A DNA stretch of 7,941 nucleotides from positions 1 through 7,941 of the forward strand of contig JAFAFZ010000351.1 of the NCBI GenBank assembly GCA_023423215.1, given 5' to 3'. The notes below the pieces were generated by a model. The model ran no database searches. It was not told the origin of the DNA and worked only from the letters and a program-made list of their open reading frames with translations. Made by a program: the position numbers and the translations under genes. The stretch is from Actinomycetes bacterium (lineage in GTDB: Bacteria > Actinomycetota > Acidimicrobiia > Acidimicrobiales > Microtrichaceae). This document shows, piece by piece, positions 1 to 6,576 of the stretch (its first letter is position 1; every line of letters starts with the position of its first letter).

Positions 1-1
1 G

Positions 2-1804
2 GCCCACGCCGGCGGCGTCGAGGTCGACCTGCGCCCGCGCGTCGAGCAGGTGCGGACCGACGACGCGCTGCACCCCGCCGTCATCGAGGCCGAGGAGATC
101 CTGCGCGAGCAGCGCCGGCGCCTCGGCCGGGCGCGCCAGGACCGGGGTCGTGGAGGTCGTTGGTCCGGCCGGGTGACGTTCACGCTCTCGTTCGCCGCGT
201 TCCTGGGGCTCGGCTACCTGTGCACCGTCCTCGGCGGGTCCATCCCCGGCGACGCGATCTCCCGTGTGGGCAGCGGTCAGGCGGTGGTGTGGAGCCGCGA
301 TCCGCACCTCGAGGCGATCGGCTTCATCTGGGGCCCGTTCCCGACCCTGTTCCAGCTGCCGCTCATCGCGCTACGGCGCCTCTGGCTGCCCATGACGAGC
401 GAGGGCATCGCGGCGATCGTCGTCTCGGCCGCGTTCATGGCCGGCTCGATGGTGCAGCTGCTCGCATGGGGGCGCGAGTGCGGTGCGGGTCGGGTTGCCC
501 GTGTGCTCACGCTGCTGCTCGTCGCCGCCCACCCCCTCATCTGGACGCACGGAGCGAACGGGATGAGCGAGGCGTGCTGGCTGTTCTTCCTGCTGCTCTG
601 CCTCCGCCACCTGGCCAGGTGGACCGAGACCGACGACACCCGCTCGCTCGTGGTCGTGGGCGTCGCGATCGGCATGGCGTACCTGACGCGCTACGAGTCG
701 GTCGCCGTCGCTGCGGCCGTGTTCGGCTACGTCGCGGCCGTCTCGTGGATGCGGCGCTCGGGCAACGGCGACGAGCCGCGGTCGGACCTCACCCGTCGGC
801 GGGAGCTGATCCTCGACGTGGCGATCGTCGCGTTCCCCGCGGTGGTGGCGATGTGCGCCTGGGCGGGGGCCTCGTGGGCGATCGTCGGCGAGCCGTTCCC
901 GCAGTTCACCTCGGAGTACGGCAACAGCGCGCTGGTCCGACGGTCGGCGGCGGACACGATCCTGCTGATCGGGGACCCCTCGGCGGTCGGCCGAGCGTGG
1001 TTCTACGTCCGGCAGCTCGTCGTGGCCGTACCGCTCCTGCCGCTCGTCGGGCTCGCCTCGCTCTGGGGCTCCCGGCGCAGCGTGCTCCGCGCGACCGCCG
1101 CCTTCGCGGTGCTCGGCGCGCCGGTGGTCCTGCAGCTGCTCTTCGCCGCGCGGGGATCCACCTTCCCCTGGCTGCGCTACGTCGTGGTCGGCGTCGCGTT
1201 CCTGGCGGTGCTCGTCCTGGTGGTCGCCGGCCACGAGCGCGCCCTCGGCCGCCGTGCCCTCACCGTCGCGGCGCTGCTCGCCCTCGTGCCCGGGATCTGG
1301 TGGACCCTCGCCGTGGTCCGGGCGGACGACCTCGGCTCCTTCGACCAGACCGACACCGTCGCCGCGCTGGAGTCGACGCTCCGGGGTGCGACGCCCACCG
1401 CCGAGACGTCGCTGCTCGTCCAGGGGCAGCAGGCCGCTGCCGAGATCGACGCCTTGGAGGGCGTGGAACCCGGCACCGTGCTGATGGACCAGGCCTCGCT
1501 CTGGGTCCTGCACGCCGCCCCGCGGCCCGAGGTGTACATCGTCCCGTCCGACCGCGACTTCCTCCCCGCCCTGAACGACCCGGAGCAGTTCGGCGTGCGC
1601 TACGTCCTGATGCTGTCGGCCGCCGGCGCGGACCAGGTGAGCGCCCTCTACCCGGACATGTGGGACGGCGGCGGTGCCGTCGACGTCGAGCTGGTCGCGG
1701 AGTGGGGCGACGAGGACGATCCGAAGACGCACATGCGCCTCTTCCGGCTCGAGGATCCCGATCCGCGCAACCGCGCGAAGCCCGACCCGGAGTTCGGACG
1801 GTGA
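2..1804 (+). CDS. GT-C-like (ArnT/PMT-type) integral membrane glycosyltransferase, 5'-truncated
   Basis: This is a polytopic membrane protein, probably a GT-C fold transferase that uses a polyprenyl-phosphate sugar donor at the outer face of the membrane. Numbering is from GTG at base 50, the first start codon in view. A charged cytoplasmic N terminus (1-40, Arg-rich) is followed by about nine to ten hydrophobic segments (roughly 42-63, 90-109, 119-140, 150-166, 173-186, 199-232, 256-278, 318-338, 346-366, 374-394, 402-423). A soluble, probably extracytoplasmic domain of about 150 residues follows (430-584). The loop with RDPHLEAIGF (83-92) and the stretch GMAYLTRYES (208-217) resemble GT-C/PMT_2 proteins, but I see no single diagnostic catalytic motif, so the family call is moderate. 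The frame stays open with uniformly G/C third positions to the window edge and the base-50 GTG has no spaced ribosome binding site, so the true start is probably upstream. The stop overlaps the next gene's start (GTGA), indicating translational coupling with the exosortase operon. Confidence 0.72.
   Translation, partial: AHAGGVEVDLRPRVEQVRTDDALHPAVIEAEEILREQRRRLGRARQDRGRGGRWSGRVTFTLSFAAFLGLGYLCTVLGGSIPGDAISRVGSGQAVVWSRDPHLEAIGFIWGPFPTLFQLPLIALRRLWLPMTSEGIAAIVVSAAFMAGSMVQLLAWGRECGAGRVARVLTLLLVAAHPLIWTHGANGMSEACWLFFLLLCLRHLARWTETDDTRSLVVVGVAIGMAYLTRYESVAVAAAVFGYVAAVSWMRRSGNGDEPRSDLTRRRELILDVAIVAFPAVVAMCAWAGASWAIVGEPFPQFTSEYGNSALVRRSAADTILLIGDPSAVGRAWFYVRQLVVAVPLLPLVGLASLWGSRRSVLRATAAFAVLGAPVVLQLLFAARGSTFPWLRYVVVGVAFLAVLVLVVAGHERALGRRALTVAALLALVPGIWWTLAVVRADDLGSFDQTDTVAALESTLRGATPTAETSLLVQGQQAAAEIDALEGVEPGTVLMDQASLWVLHAAPRPEVYIVPSDRDFLPALNDPEQFGVRYVLMLSAAGADQVSALYPDMWDGGGAVDVELVAEWGDEDDPKTHMRLFRLEDPDPRNRAKPDPEFGR
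1789..1792 (+). promoter_or_regulatory. Ribosome binding site GGAG for the Thr/Ser-rich protein
   Basis: GGAG lies 8 bases before GTG at 1801. It supports this start, which overlaps the TGA of the upstream gene, over the many possible upstream starts in the same open frame. Confidence 0.6.
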
Positions 1805-2424
1805 AGGCGCTCCTGGCCCGCCTGCCCCGCGACCGGGCACTGCTCCTGCTGCTGGCCCCGCCGCTCGTGCTGCTCGTCGTGCTGGTCGCCGGTCGCGCCG
1901 AGCCCGAGTACTCGGCGATGCCCGTGGGCGTCGAGGCACCCACCACCACCACGACCGAACCGCCACCGCGTGAGGAGACCTTCGCCGAGGCGGCGGCGGC
2001 CGAGGCCGAGGTGGCCGGCAGCAGCGTCGACCGCTCCGGCACGACCACGGGATCGTCGGGCTCCCCGTCCCGCTCCGGCGCGTCGTCCGGTGGCACGAGC
2101 TCGCCCAGCCGCCTCTCCGAGTGGACCGGCGATCCCGCGCCCGAGGTCGCCGGCCGGACGACGCTGCCGGACTCGGCGGACGACCCCGAGGCCCCCACGA
2201 CGCCCACCGAGCCGGTGGCGCCGACCACGACCGTGGTGGGGTCGCCCACCACGACCGTGCCCGAGGAGCCCGGTCCCGAACCGGCGGTGGACGAGTCCCC
2301 GCTCGCCATCCTGATGCCGATCTCGGCCCTGCTGCTCGTGGGCGTCGTCGGTGGGCTGCTCCTGCGCCGTCGCCACCGCGCCGCCGAGGCGCACACCCGG
2401 ACCGCTCCCCCCACCCGCCGCTGA
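1801..2424 (+). CDS. Thr/Ser/Pro-rich membrane-anchored surface protein with PEP-CTERM-like tail; candidate exosortase substrate
   Basis: This is a 207-residue protein without a recognisable enzymatic domain. It has an N-terminal hydrophobic segment (about 11-30) after RLPRDR, fitting a signal peptide or signal anchor, with GRA at 31-33 as a possible cleavage site. A low-complexity linker (about 34-158) rich in Thr, Ser, Pro, Gly and acidic residues follows, with TTTTTEPPP at 48-56 and two TTTV blocks. The C terminus reads VPEEPGPEP (153-161), a hydrophobic helix (about 167-188), the basic cluster RRRHR (189-193) and a 14-residue tail. PEP motif, helix and Arg cluster in that order is the architecture of exosortase sorting signals, and the next gene is an exosortase. 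Differences from the canonical form are the roughly six-residue gap between PEP and helix, and the extra tail. The frame is open much further upstream, but that part is Arg-rich shadow of the previous gene. GTG at 1801 has a ribosome binding site and a coupled overlap. Being a substrate is inference; a structural bitopic membrane protein is the alternative. Confidence 0.8.
   Translation: MKALLARLPRDRALLLLLAPPLVLLVVLVAGRAEPEYSAMPVGVEAPTTTTTEPPPREETFAEAAAAEAEVAGSSVDRSGTTTGSSGSPSRSGASSGGTSSPSRLSEWTGDPAPEVAGRTTLPDSADDPEAPTTPTEPVAPTTTVVGSPTTTVPEEPGPEPAVDESPLAILMPISALLLVGVVGGLLLRRRHRAAEAHTRTAPPTRR
2224..2259 (+). repeat. Two 12-base direct repeats, 24-base period, inside the Thr-rich linker
   Basis: ACCACGACCGTG occurs at 2224-2235 and 2248-2259, exactly eight codons apart, encoding TTTV both times. 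It reflects the low-complexity Thr-rich stalk and may arise by slippage or be selected at protein level. No regulatory role is visible. Confidence 0.6.
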
Positions 2425-2430
2425 TCGACC

Positions 2431-2434
2431 GGAG
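2431..2434 (+). promoter_or_regulatory. Ribosome binding site GGAG for the exosortase gene
   Basis: GGAG lies 8 bases upstream of ATG at 2443, in the 18-base gap after the preceding stop. It fixes the exosortase start and shows no room for a separate promoter, supporting cotranscription. Confidence 0.65.
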
Positions 2435-2442
2435 CCGAGCCC

Positions 2443-4173
2443 ATGCTGGTCAACCCTCCCGCCGACCCCGCTCCGCTGGCCGTCCCGGCCACCACGCGAC
2501 GCGACCCCAACGTCGCCGCGGTGGCTCGCCGCACGGCGCTCGCCGTCCTGGCGACCGTCGCCTGCTACCACGTCTCGCTGTGGACGCTGCTGCGCGGCGT
2601 CACCGTCGACACCCCGATGGCGTACCTCGGCCTCGTGCCGATCATCGCCGCGGTGATGGGCTGGTCCCTCTCGCGACCGAAGGCGGGCGCACCGAACATC
2701 CACGACCGCCACATCGACCGCATCATCGGGGTGCCCCTGGTTCTGGCGGCGCTGGCGGCGTTGGTGCTGCTGCCGGCTCGCATGTCGACGATGTACTGGC
2801 TCTACCGCATCGACCTGCTGACGATGCCGCTGTTCGTCGCCGGCGCGATCTGCCTGGTCGTCGGCGTGCGCACGCTGTGGCGGACGAAGGCGGCGGTGCT
2901 CTTCCTGTTCCTCGCGTGGCCGATCCCCATCCGTGCCGCGGTGACGCTGTGGCTCGAGCCGCTGACGAACGTGACCGCGGCCGCGGTCCGCCTGCTCGTC
3001 GGCGTGATCCCGGTCGCGTCGGTGTCCGGCGGCGACGGGATCACGTTCCACATCCCCTTCGGCGGCGAGAGCGGGCCCTTCCAGGTGCAGGTCGCCTCGG
3101 CGTGCTCGGGCGCGAACGGGTTGCTCGGCTTCCTGCTCGTCGCGTCGGCGTTCGCCCTGGTCGCCAACGGCCCACGCGGCCGCAAGCTGGCGTGGCTGGC
3201 CGTCGGCGCGGCGCTGGTCTTCGCGTTCAACGTCGTGCGGATCATGGCGATCCTGGTGGTGGGCCGCTTCTTCGGCGAGACCGCGTCGATCGACGTGCTG
3301 CACCCGGTCGCCGGGCTGATCACCTTCAACATCGCCGTGCTGATCATGGTGCTGAACGCCCACCGCTTCGGGCTGAGCCTGCCCCGCCGCACCGGAGTCT
3401 CCCGCACGAGGGCCATCCTCTCGGCGGTGCCGAACGCGCGGTTCGCGCTCGCCGGCCTGCTCGTCGTCGCCGCGGTCGGCGCGGTGTTCAACGCGAACCT
3501 GCTGGACTACGACCCGATCTCGTCCTCGGTCGGCACGCCACGCGTCGGCCAGTTCGAACAGGTCGCGATGAAGCCCGAGGGCTTCAACGGCCGGACCATG
3601 TCGAAGTTCGAGCACGGCAAGCGGTTCTTCGGCGAGGACTCGACCTGGGTGCGCTACCAGTACGACGGGTACGGCGACGGCCCGCTGCGCAGCGACGGCC
3701 CGGTGCTGGTCGACGTCATCAACTCGGGCAACCTGCAGTCCTTCAGCGACTTCGGCGTCGAGGCCTGCTACCGGTTCCACGGCTACAGCACCGCCGGCGT
3801 GCAGCGAGTGGACCTGGGCAACGGCGTGGTCGGCACGGTCATGAACTGGGTCGATCCCGACGACCTGGCGTACACCGCCCTCTACTGGGTGTGGGCCGTC
3901 CGCCAGGGCGACGGCGTGCGCTACGAGCGTGTCGTGCTGCTGCTCCGGGACGACGGCGGATCGCAGGTGGCCAGTCCGCCGCTCGAGGAGTCGGTGGCCC
4001 GCCAGCTCGGCCTGCGCGCCGACGAAGCCGTGCGCGGCGACGGCGACGAGGGCGAGGTGACCGAGCGCCAGGTCGAGCTGCGCAGCTTCCTCGTGCAGTT
4101 CGGTCGTGAGCTCGTGGACACCTCGGCGAACGAGTCGACGAAGCTGCCCCAGAGCGAGGAGCTCGGCGGATGA
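2443..4173 (+). CDS. Exosortase/archaeosortase-family cysteine transpeptidase with fused EpsI-like C-terminal domain
   Basis: This 576-residue membrane enzyme belongs to the family that recognises PEP-CTERM-type tails and is thought to cleave and transfer the protein at the outer membrane face. Residues about 28-304 form roughly eight or more transmembrane helices. The family's catalytic triad is visible in order: Cys221 in SACSGANGL, Arg266 in FNVVRI and His287 in VLHPVAG. WPIPIR (159-164) and the Cys context match the usual exosortase pattern. A further hydrophobic helix (about 333-350) leads to a soluble extracytoplasmic domain (351-576). That domain contains ACYRFHGY (441-448), and its surrounding strand pattern resembles EpsI/DUF3485, the partner often fused to or encoded beside exosortases. 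The last 60 residues are acidic and low-complexity. The gene lies 18 bases after the candidate substrate gene and overlaps the next glycosyltransferase gene by ATGA. The family call is firm. The subfamily cannot be named from the sequence alone, and the EpsI assignment is moderate. Confidence 0.93.
   Translation: MLVNPPADPAPLAVPATTRRDPNVAAVARRTALAVLATVACYHVSLWTLLRGVTVDTPMAYLGLVPIIAAVMGWSLSRPKAGAPNIHDRHIDRIIGVPLVLAALAALVLLPARMSTMYWLYRIDLLTMPLFVAGAICLVVGVRTLWRTKAAVLFLFLAWPIPIRAAVTLWLEPLTNVTAAAVRLLVGVIPVASVSGGDGITFHIPFGGESGPFQVQVASACSGANGLLGFLLVASAFALVANGPRGRKLAWLAVGAALVFAFNVVRIMAILVVGRFFGETASIDVLHPVAGLITFNIAVLIMVLNAHRFGLSLPRRTGVSRTRAILSAVPNARFALAGLLVVAAVGAVFNANLLDYDPISSSVGTPRVGQFEQVAMKPEGFNGRTMSKFEHGKRFFGEDSTWVRYQYDGYGDGPLRSDGPVLVDVINSGNLQSFSDFGVEACYRFHGYSTAGVQRVDLGNGVVGTVMNWVDPDDLAYTALYWVWAVRQGDGVRYERVVLLLRDDGGSQVASPPLEESVARQLGLRADEAVRGDGDEGEVTERQVELRSFLVQFGRELVDTSANESTKLPQSEELGG
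4156..4161 (+). promoter_or_regulatory. Ribosome binding site GAGGAG for the GT2 gene
   Basis: GAGGAG lies inside the 3' end of the exosortase gene, 8 bases before ATG at 4170. It supports the ATGA-overlap start and translational coupling. Confidence 0.65.
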
Positions 4174-5750
4174 TCATCCGAGAGGTGCCCGAGGACCTGG
4201 CCCAGGAGGTGCTCGATCAGTCGATCGACCGGGTCGAGGTCGCCAGCCCCGGCATGACCGCCCGGTCCCAGATCAACCGGGTGCAGAAGGTCGCGCTGAT
4301 CGCCGCCGCCGTGCTGCTCGCGCTGGCGTTCGTGCTCGCGCCGATCGGCACGCTGGTCGTGCTGACCACGTTGGCGACGTTCGTCTACCTGATCACCCTC
4401 TGGCACCGGGTCCACCTGGTGCGCATCGGGCTGACGGACGACTCGTCGGTCCAGGTCGCGGACGAGGACGCCCGAGCGGTGCCCGACGAGGACCTGCCCG
4501 TCTACACGGTGCTCGTGCCGGCCTACGGCGAGCCCGAGGTCCTGCCCGACCTGGTCGCCTCGCTCGCACGCCTCGAGTACCCGCGGGACCGCATCGACGT
4601 GAAGCTGCTGCTCGAGGCGGACGACGAGCCGACCATCGCGGCAGCACGGCGCATCCACACCGACCTGCCGGTCGAGGTGCTGCTGGTCCCGCCGGGCGAG
4701 CCGCGCACCAAGCCGCGGGCCCTGAACTACGGGTTGGCCTTCGCCCGTGGCTCGATCGTCACGATCTACGACGCCGAGGACCACCCCGACCCCCTCCAGC
4801 TCCGCCGTGCGGTCGTCGCGTTCTCGCGGGTGCCGTCCGACGTCGCCTGCCTCCAGGCGAAGCTGTCCTTCTACGGCGGCACCACCAACCTGCTGACCCG
4901 CTGGTTCACCGCCGAGTACGCCACCTGGTTCAGCCTCTACCTGCCGGGCCTCGCGTCGACGAAGTCGCCGATCCCGCTGGGCGGCACGTCGAACCACTTC
5001 CGCCGCGACGCGCTCGAGGAGGTCGGCTGCTGGGACGCGTTCAACGTGACCGAGGACTGCGACCTGGGGATCCGGCTGCAGCGGTGCGGCTACCGCGTCG
5101 GCATCCTCGACTCGGCGACGATGGAGGAGCCGAACGTCGACGTCGTCAACTGGGTCAAGCAGCGCAGCCGTTGGTACAAGGGCTACCTGCAGACCTGGCT
5201 CGTCGGCATGCGCGACCCACGGGGCATGGTGCGGGACCTGGGCTGGGCCGGTCTGGGCCACTTCTGCCTGTTCGTGGGCTCGACCCCCGTGCTGGCGGTG
5301 CTGAACCTGTGGTTCTGGGGGCTGACCCTGCTGTGGGTCGTGGCGAAGGCGTCGTTCATCCAGTCGCTGTTCCCGGGGGTGCTCTACTACCTGGCGATCT
5401 TCGCCTGGTTCATCGGCAACATGACGATCGTGTACCTGTCGGTGCTGACGCTGCGCGCGGTGCGCCGGCCCGAGCTCCTGATCGCCGCCCTGCTGTCGCC
5501 GTTGTACTGGGTGCTCATGGCGATAGCGGCGCTCCGTGCGTTCGTGCAGCTGGTCACCGACCCGTCGCACTGGGAGAAGACCCAGCACGGCCTCACGCTC
5601 TCGCCCGACGAGCCGTCGGTCGCCGAGGCGCACCCGGGTGCGCTCCAAGGCGCGCCGCACGTCGTCGACCTGCGCGACCGGTCGGCCGGCACCCAGGGCC
5701 CCGTCGTGCTGCCGCCGCCGTACGCCGGACCGGTGATCTCCGCCGAGTGA
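4170..5750 (+). CDS. Membrane glycosyltransferase family 2 (processive, BcsA/NfrB-like)
   Basis: This 526-residue inner-membrane GT2 enzyme transfers sugar from a nucleotide-sugar donor at the cytoplasmic face and possibly extrudes the growing polymer. A cytoplasmic N terminus (1-40) precedes two helices (about 41-58 and 61-78). The GT-A catalytic domain (about 110-345) starts at YTVLVPAYGEPE (112-123). All hallmark motifs are present: acidic EADD (149-152) for nucleotide binding, DAED (201-204) as the DxD metal site, TED (294-296) with the catalytic base, and QRSRW (331-335), the QxxRW acceptor motif of processive synthases. Three to four C-terminal helices follow (about 360-395, 402-427, 437-461), then a Pro-rich cytoplasmic tail (465-526). 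No PilZ domain is visible, so c-di-GMP control of the BcsA type is not indicated. Start ATG 4170 overlaps the exosortase stop and has a good ribosome binding site. The sugar and product cannot be read from sequence; an exopolysaccharide or a glycan linked to the sorted protein is the contextual guess. Confidence 0.93.
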   Translation: MIIREVPEDLAQEVLDQSIDRVEVASPGMTARSQINRVQKVALIAAAVLLALAFVLAPIGTLVVLTTLATFVYLITLWHRVHLVRIGLTDDSSVQVADEDARAVPDEDLPVYTVLVPAYGEPEVLPDLVASLARLEYPRDRIDVKLLLEADDEPTIAAARRIHTDLPVEVLLVPPGEPRTKPRALNYGLAFARGSIVTIYDAEDHPDPLQLRRAVVAFSRVPSDVACLQAKLSFYGGTTNLLTRWFTAEYATWFSLYLPGLASTKSPIPLGGTSNHFRRDALEEVGCWDAFNVTEDCDLGIRLQRCGYRVGILDSATMEEPNVDVVNWVKQRSRWYKGYLQTWLVGMRDPRGMVRDLGWAGLGHFCLFVGSTPVLAVLNLWFWGLTLLWVVAKASFIQSLFPGVLYYLAIFAWFIGNMTIVYLSVLTLRAVRRPELLIAALLSPLYWVLMAIAALRAFVQLVTDPSHWEKTQHGLTLSPDEPSVAEAHPGALQGAPHVVDLRDRSAGTQGPVVLPPPYAGPVISAE

Positions 5751-5766
5751 TCCGACGGCGCGGCGT

Positions 5767-5778
5767 TAGTCTGCGCGC
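5767..5778 (+). promoter_or_regulatory. Leaderless-type promoter, -10 box TAGTCT
   Basis: TAGTCT (5767-5772) matches the actinobacterial TANNNT -10 consensus. It is followed by only six bases and then ATG at 5779, with no Shine-Dalgarno sequence. Transcription would begin at or next to the A of the start codon. No convincing -35 box is seen; any would lie in the end of the preceding gene. It separates the downstream gene from the exosortase operon. Confidence 0.55.
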
Positions 5779-6558
5779 ATGTCCTCGCCTCCAGCGATCG
5801 ATCATCCGGCCGTCGTCCGGTCCGAGGCCGACGCCTTCGCCGCCGCGGTCGAGCGGGGTCCCCTGGAGGCGCCGGTCGCCGCGTGCCCCCGGTGGGACCT
5901 GGAGGGCCTGACCCTGCACCTGGGCCACATCCACCGCTGGGCCCGCATCGCCGCTGCCACCGGCACCAACCCCGACCCCGACCGCGTGCCCGGACCGCCG
6001 GAGCCGGATGCGCAGGGCCTGCGCGACCGCGCCGTGCTGGCCGACTGGCTCCGGCAGGGCGCCGACGCACTGGCCGACACCCTCGGCTCCCTCGACCCGG
6101 ATGCGCCGACCTGGCACCCCTTCCCGGTCCCGCAGGTCGCCGGGCTGTGGCCGCGCCGCCAGGCGCAGGAGACGCTGGTGCACCGCTGGGACGCCCAGCA
6201 CGCGGTCGGAGCGACCACGCCGATCGACGCCACGCTCGCGGCCGACGGCATCGACGAGTACTACACGGTCATGCTGCCCAGGTTCCTCCAGCGCGGGAAG
6301 GTCCTCCTGCCCCAGGGCGCGCTGCACCTCGAGTGCGTCGACACCGGGGACGCGTGGACCGCGTCCTCGTCCGCGGACGGCGAGCTGTTCGTGACGGGAG
6401 GCGTCGGCGAACCGACCGGCGCCGACGCGCACGGCATCGTGAGCGGGACGGCGCAGGACCTGCTGCTCACGCTCTGGGCCCGCAGCGACGGGGCGGAGCT
6501 GGAGCTGGACGGCGACCTGGACGTGGCGCGGGCGTGGCTCGCGGTCGGTGCCGCCTGA
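5779..6558 (+). CDS. Maleylpyruvate isomerase (MDMPI) family mycothiol-dependent protein, DinB-like
   Basis: This 259-residue cytoplasmic protein belongs to the DinB/MDMPI family, whose characterised members are metal-dependent, mycothiol-using isomerases or thiol transferases. The N-terminal helical-bundle domain (about 8-140) has the expected metal ligands: His47 in LTLHLGH, then Glu131 and His135 in ETLVHRWDAQ. This matches the His / Glu-x3-His arrangement known from the Corynebacterium maleylpyruvate isomerase. The C-terminal part (about 145-259) corresponds to the MDMPI C-terminal domain, ending in the typical LLLTLWARSDGAELELDGD region with alternating hydrophobic residues. Most members of this large actinobacterial family have no known substrate, and no gentisate-pathway gene lies nearby, so true maleylpyruvate isomerase activity should not be assumed. 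The start at ATG 5779 is supported by the leaderless -10 box. It converges with the 2TM gene, 15 bases away. Confidence 0.88.
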   Translation: MSSPPAIDHPAVVRSEADAFAAAVERGPLEAPVAACPRWDLEGLTLHLGHIHRWARIAAATGTNPDPDRVPGPPEPDAQGLRDRAVLADWLRQGADALADTLGSLDPDAPTWHPFPVPQVAGLWPRRQAQETLVHRWDAQHAVGATTPIDATLAADGIDEYYTVMLPRFLQRGKVLLPQGALHLECVDTGDAWTASSSADGELFVTGGVGEPTGADAHGIVSGTAQDLLLTLWARSDGAELELDGDLDVARAWLAVGAA

Positions 6559-6576
6559 GCCACCGGCGCGGGCTCA
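6556..6576. terminator. Possible bidirectional hairpin between convergent genes
   Basis: TGAGCC (6556-6561) and GGCTCA (6571-6576) form a perfect 6-bp stem with a 9-base loop. The arms contain the stop codons of the two convergent genes. There is no U-tract on either side, so it is at best a weak or factor-assisted terminator, and a short GC-rich repeat could occur by chance. Confidence 0.3.

Noticed and set aside
160..1800. Upstream extension of the frame that encodes the Thr/Ser-rich protein
   Set aside because: It overlaps the membrane glycosyltransferase gene, and its Arg/Ala/Pro/Gly-rich translation has no domain. The sensible protein begins at GTG 1801, with a ribosome binding site and overlap.
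1939..1962. CCACCACCACC run as a possible microsatellite or phase-variable tract
   Set aside because: It is short and imperfect and simply encodes the Thr-rich linker. In-frame triplet changes would not switch the gene off.
1648..3780. Long open frame on the minus strand, about 710 codons, Arg/Asp/His/Gly-rich
   Set aside because: It lies antisense to three well-supported genes, has no recognisable domain and has the composition expected of a shadow frame in very GC-rich DNA.
2121..4109. Long plus-strand open frame of about 662 codons overlapping the exosortase gene
   Set aside because: It is a frame-shifted shadow of the exosortase gene; the translation is Arg-rich and has no recognisable motifs.
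5751..5778. Terminator after the exosortase operon
   Set aside because: No stem with a T-rich tail is visible in the 28 bases; termination here, if any, would be factor-dependent.
3921..5911. Long open frames on both strands across the GT2 gene (minus 3921-5660, plus 4106-5911)
   Set aside because: The GT2 frame has all catalytic motifs and membrane helices, while these alternatives are low-complexity Arg-rich shadows.
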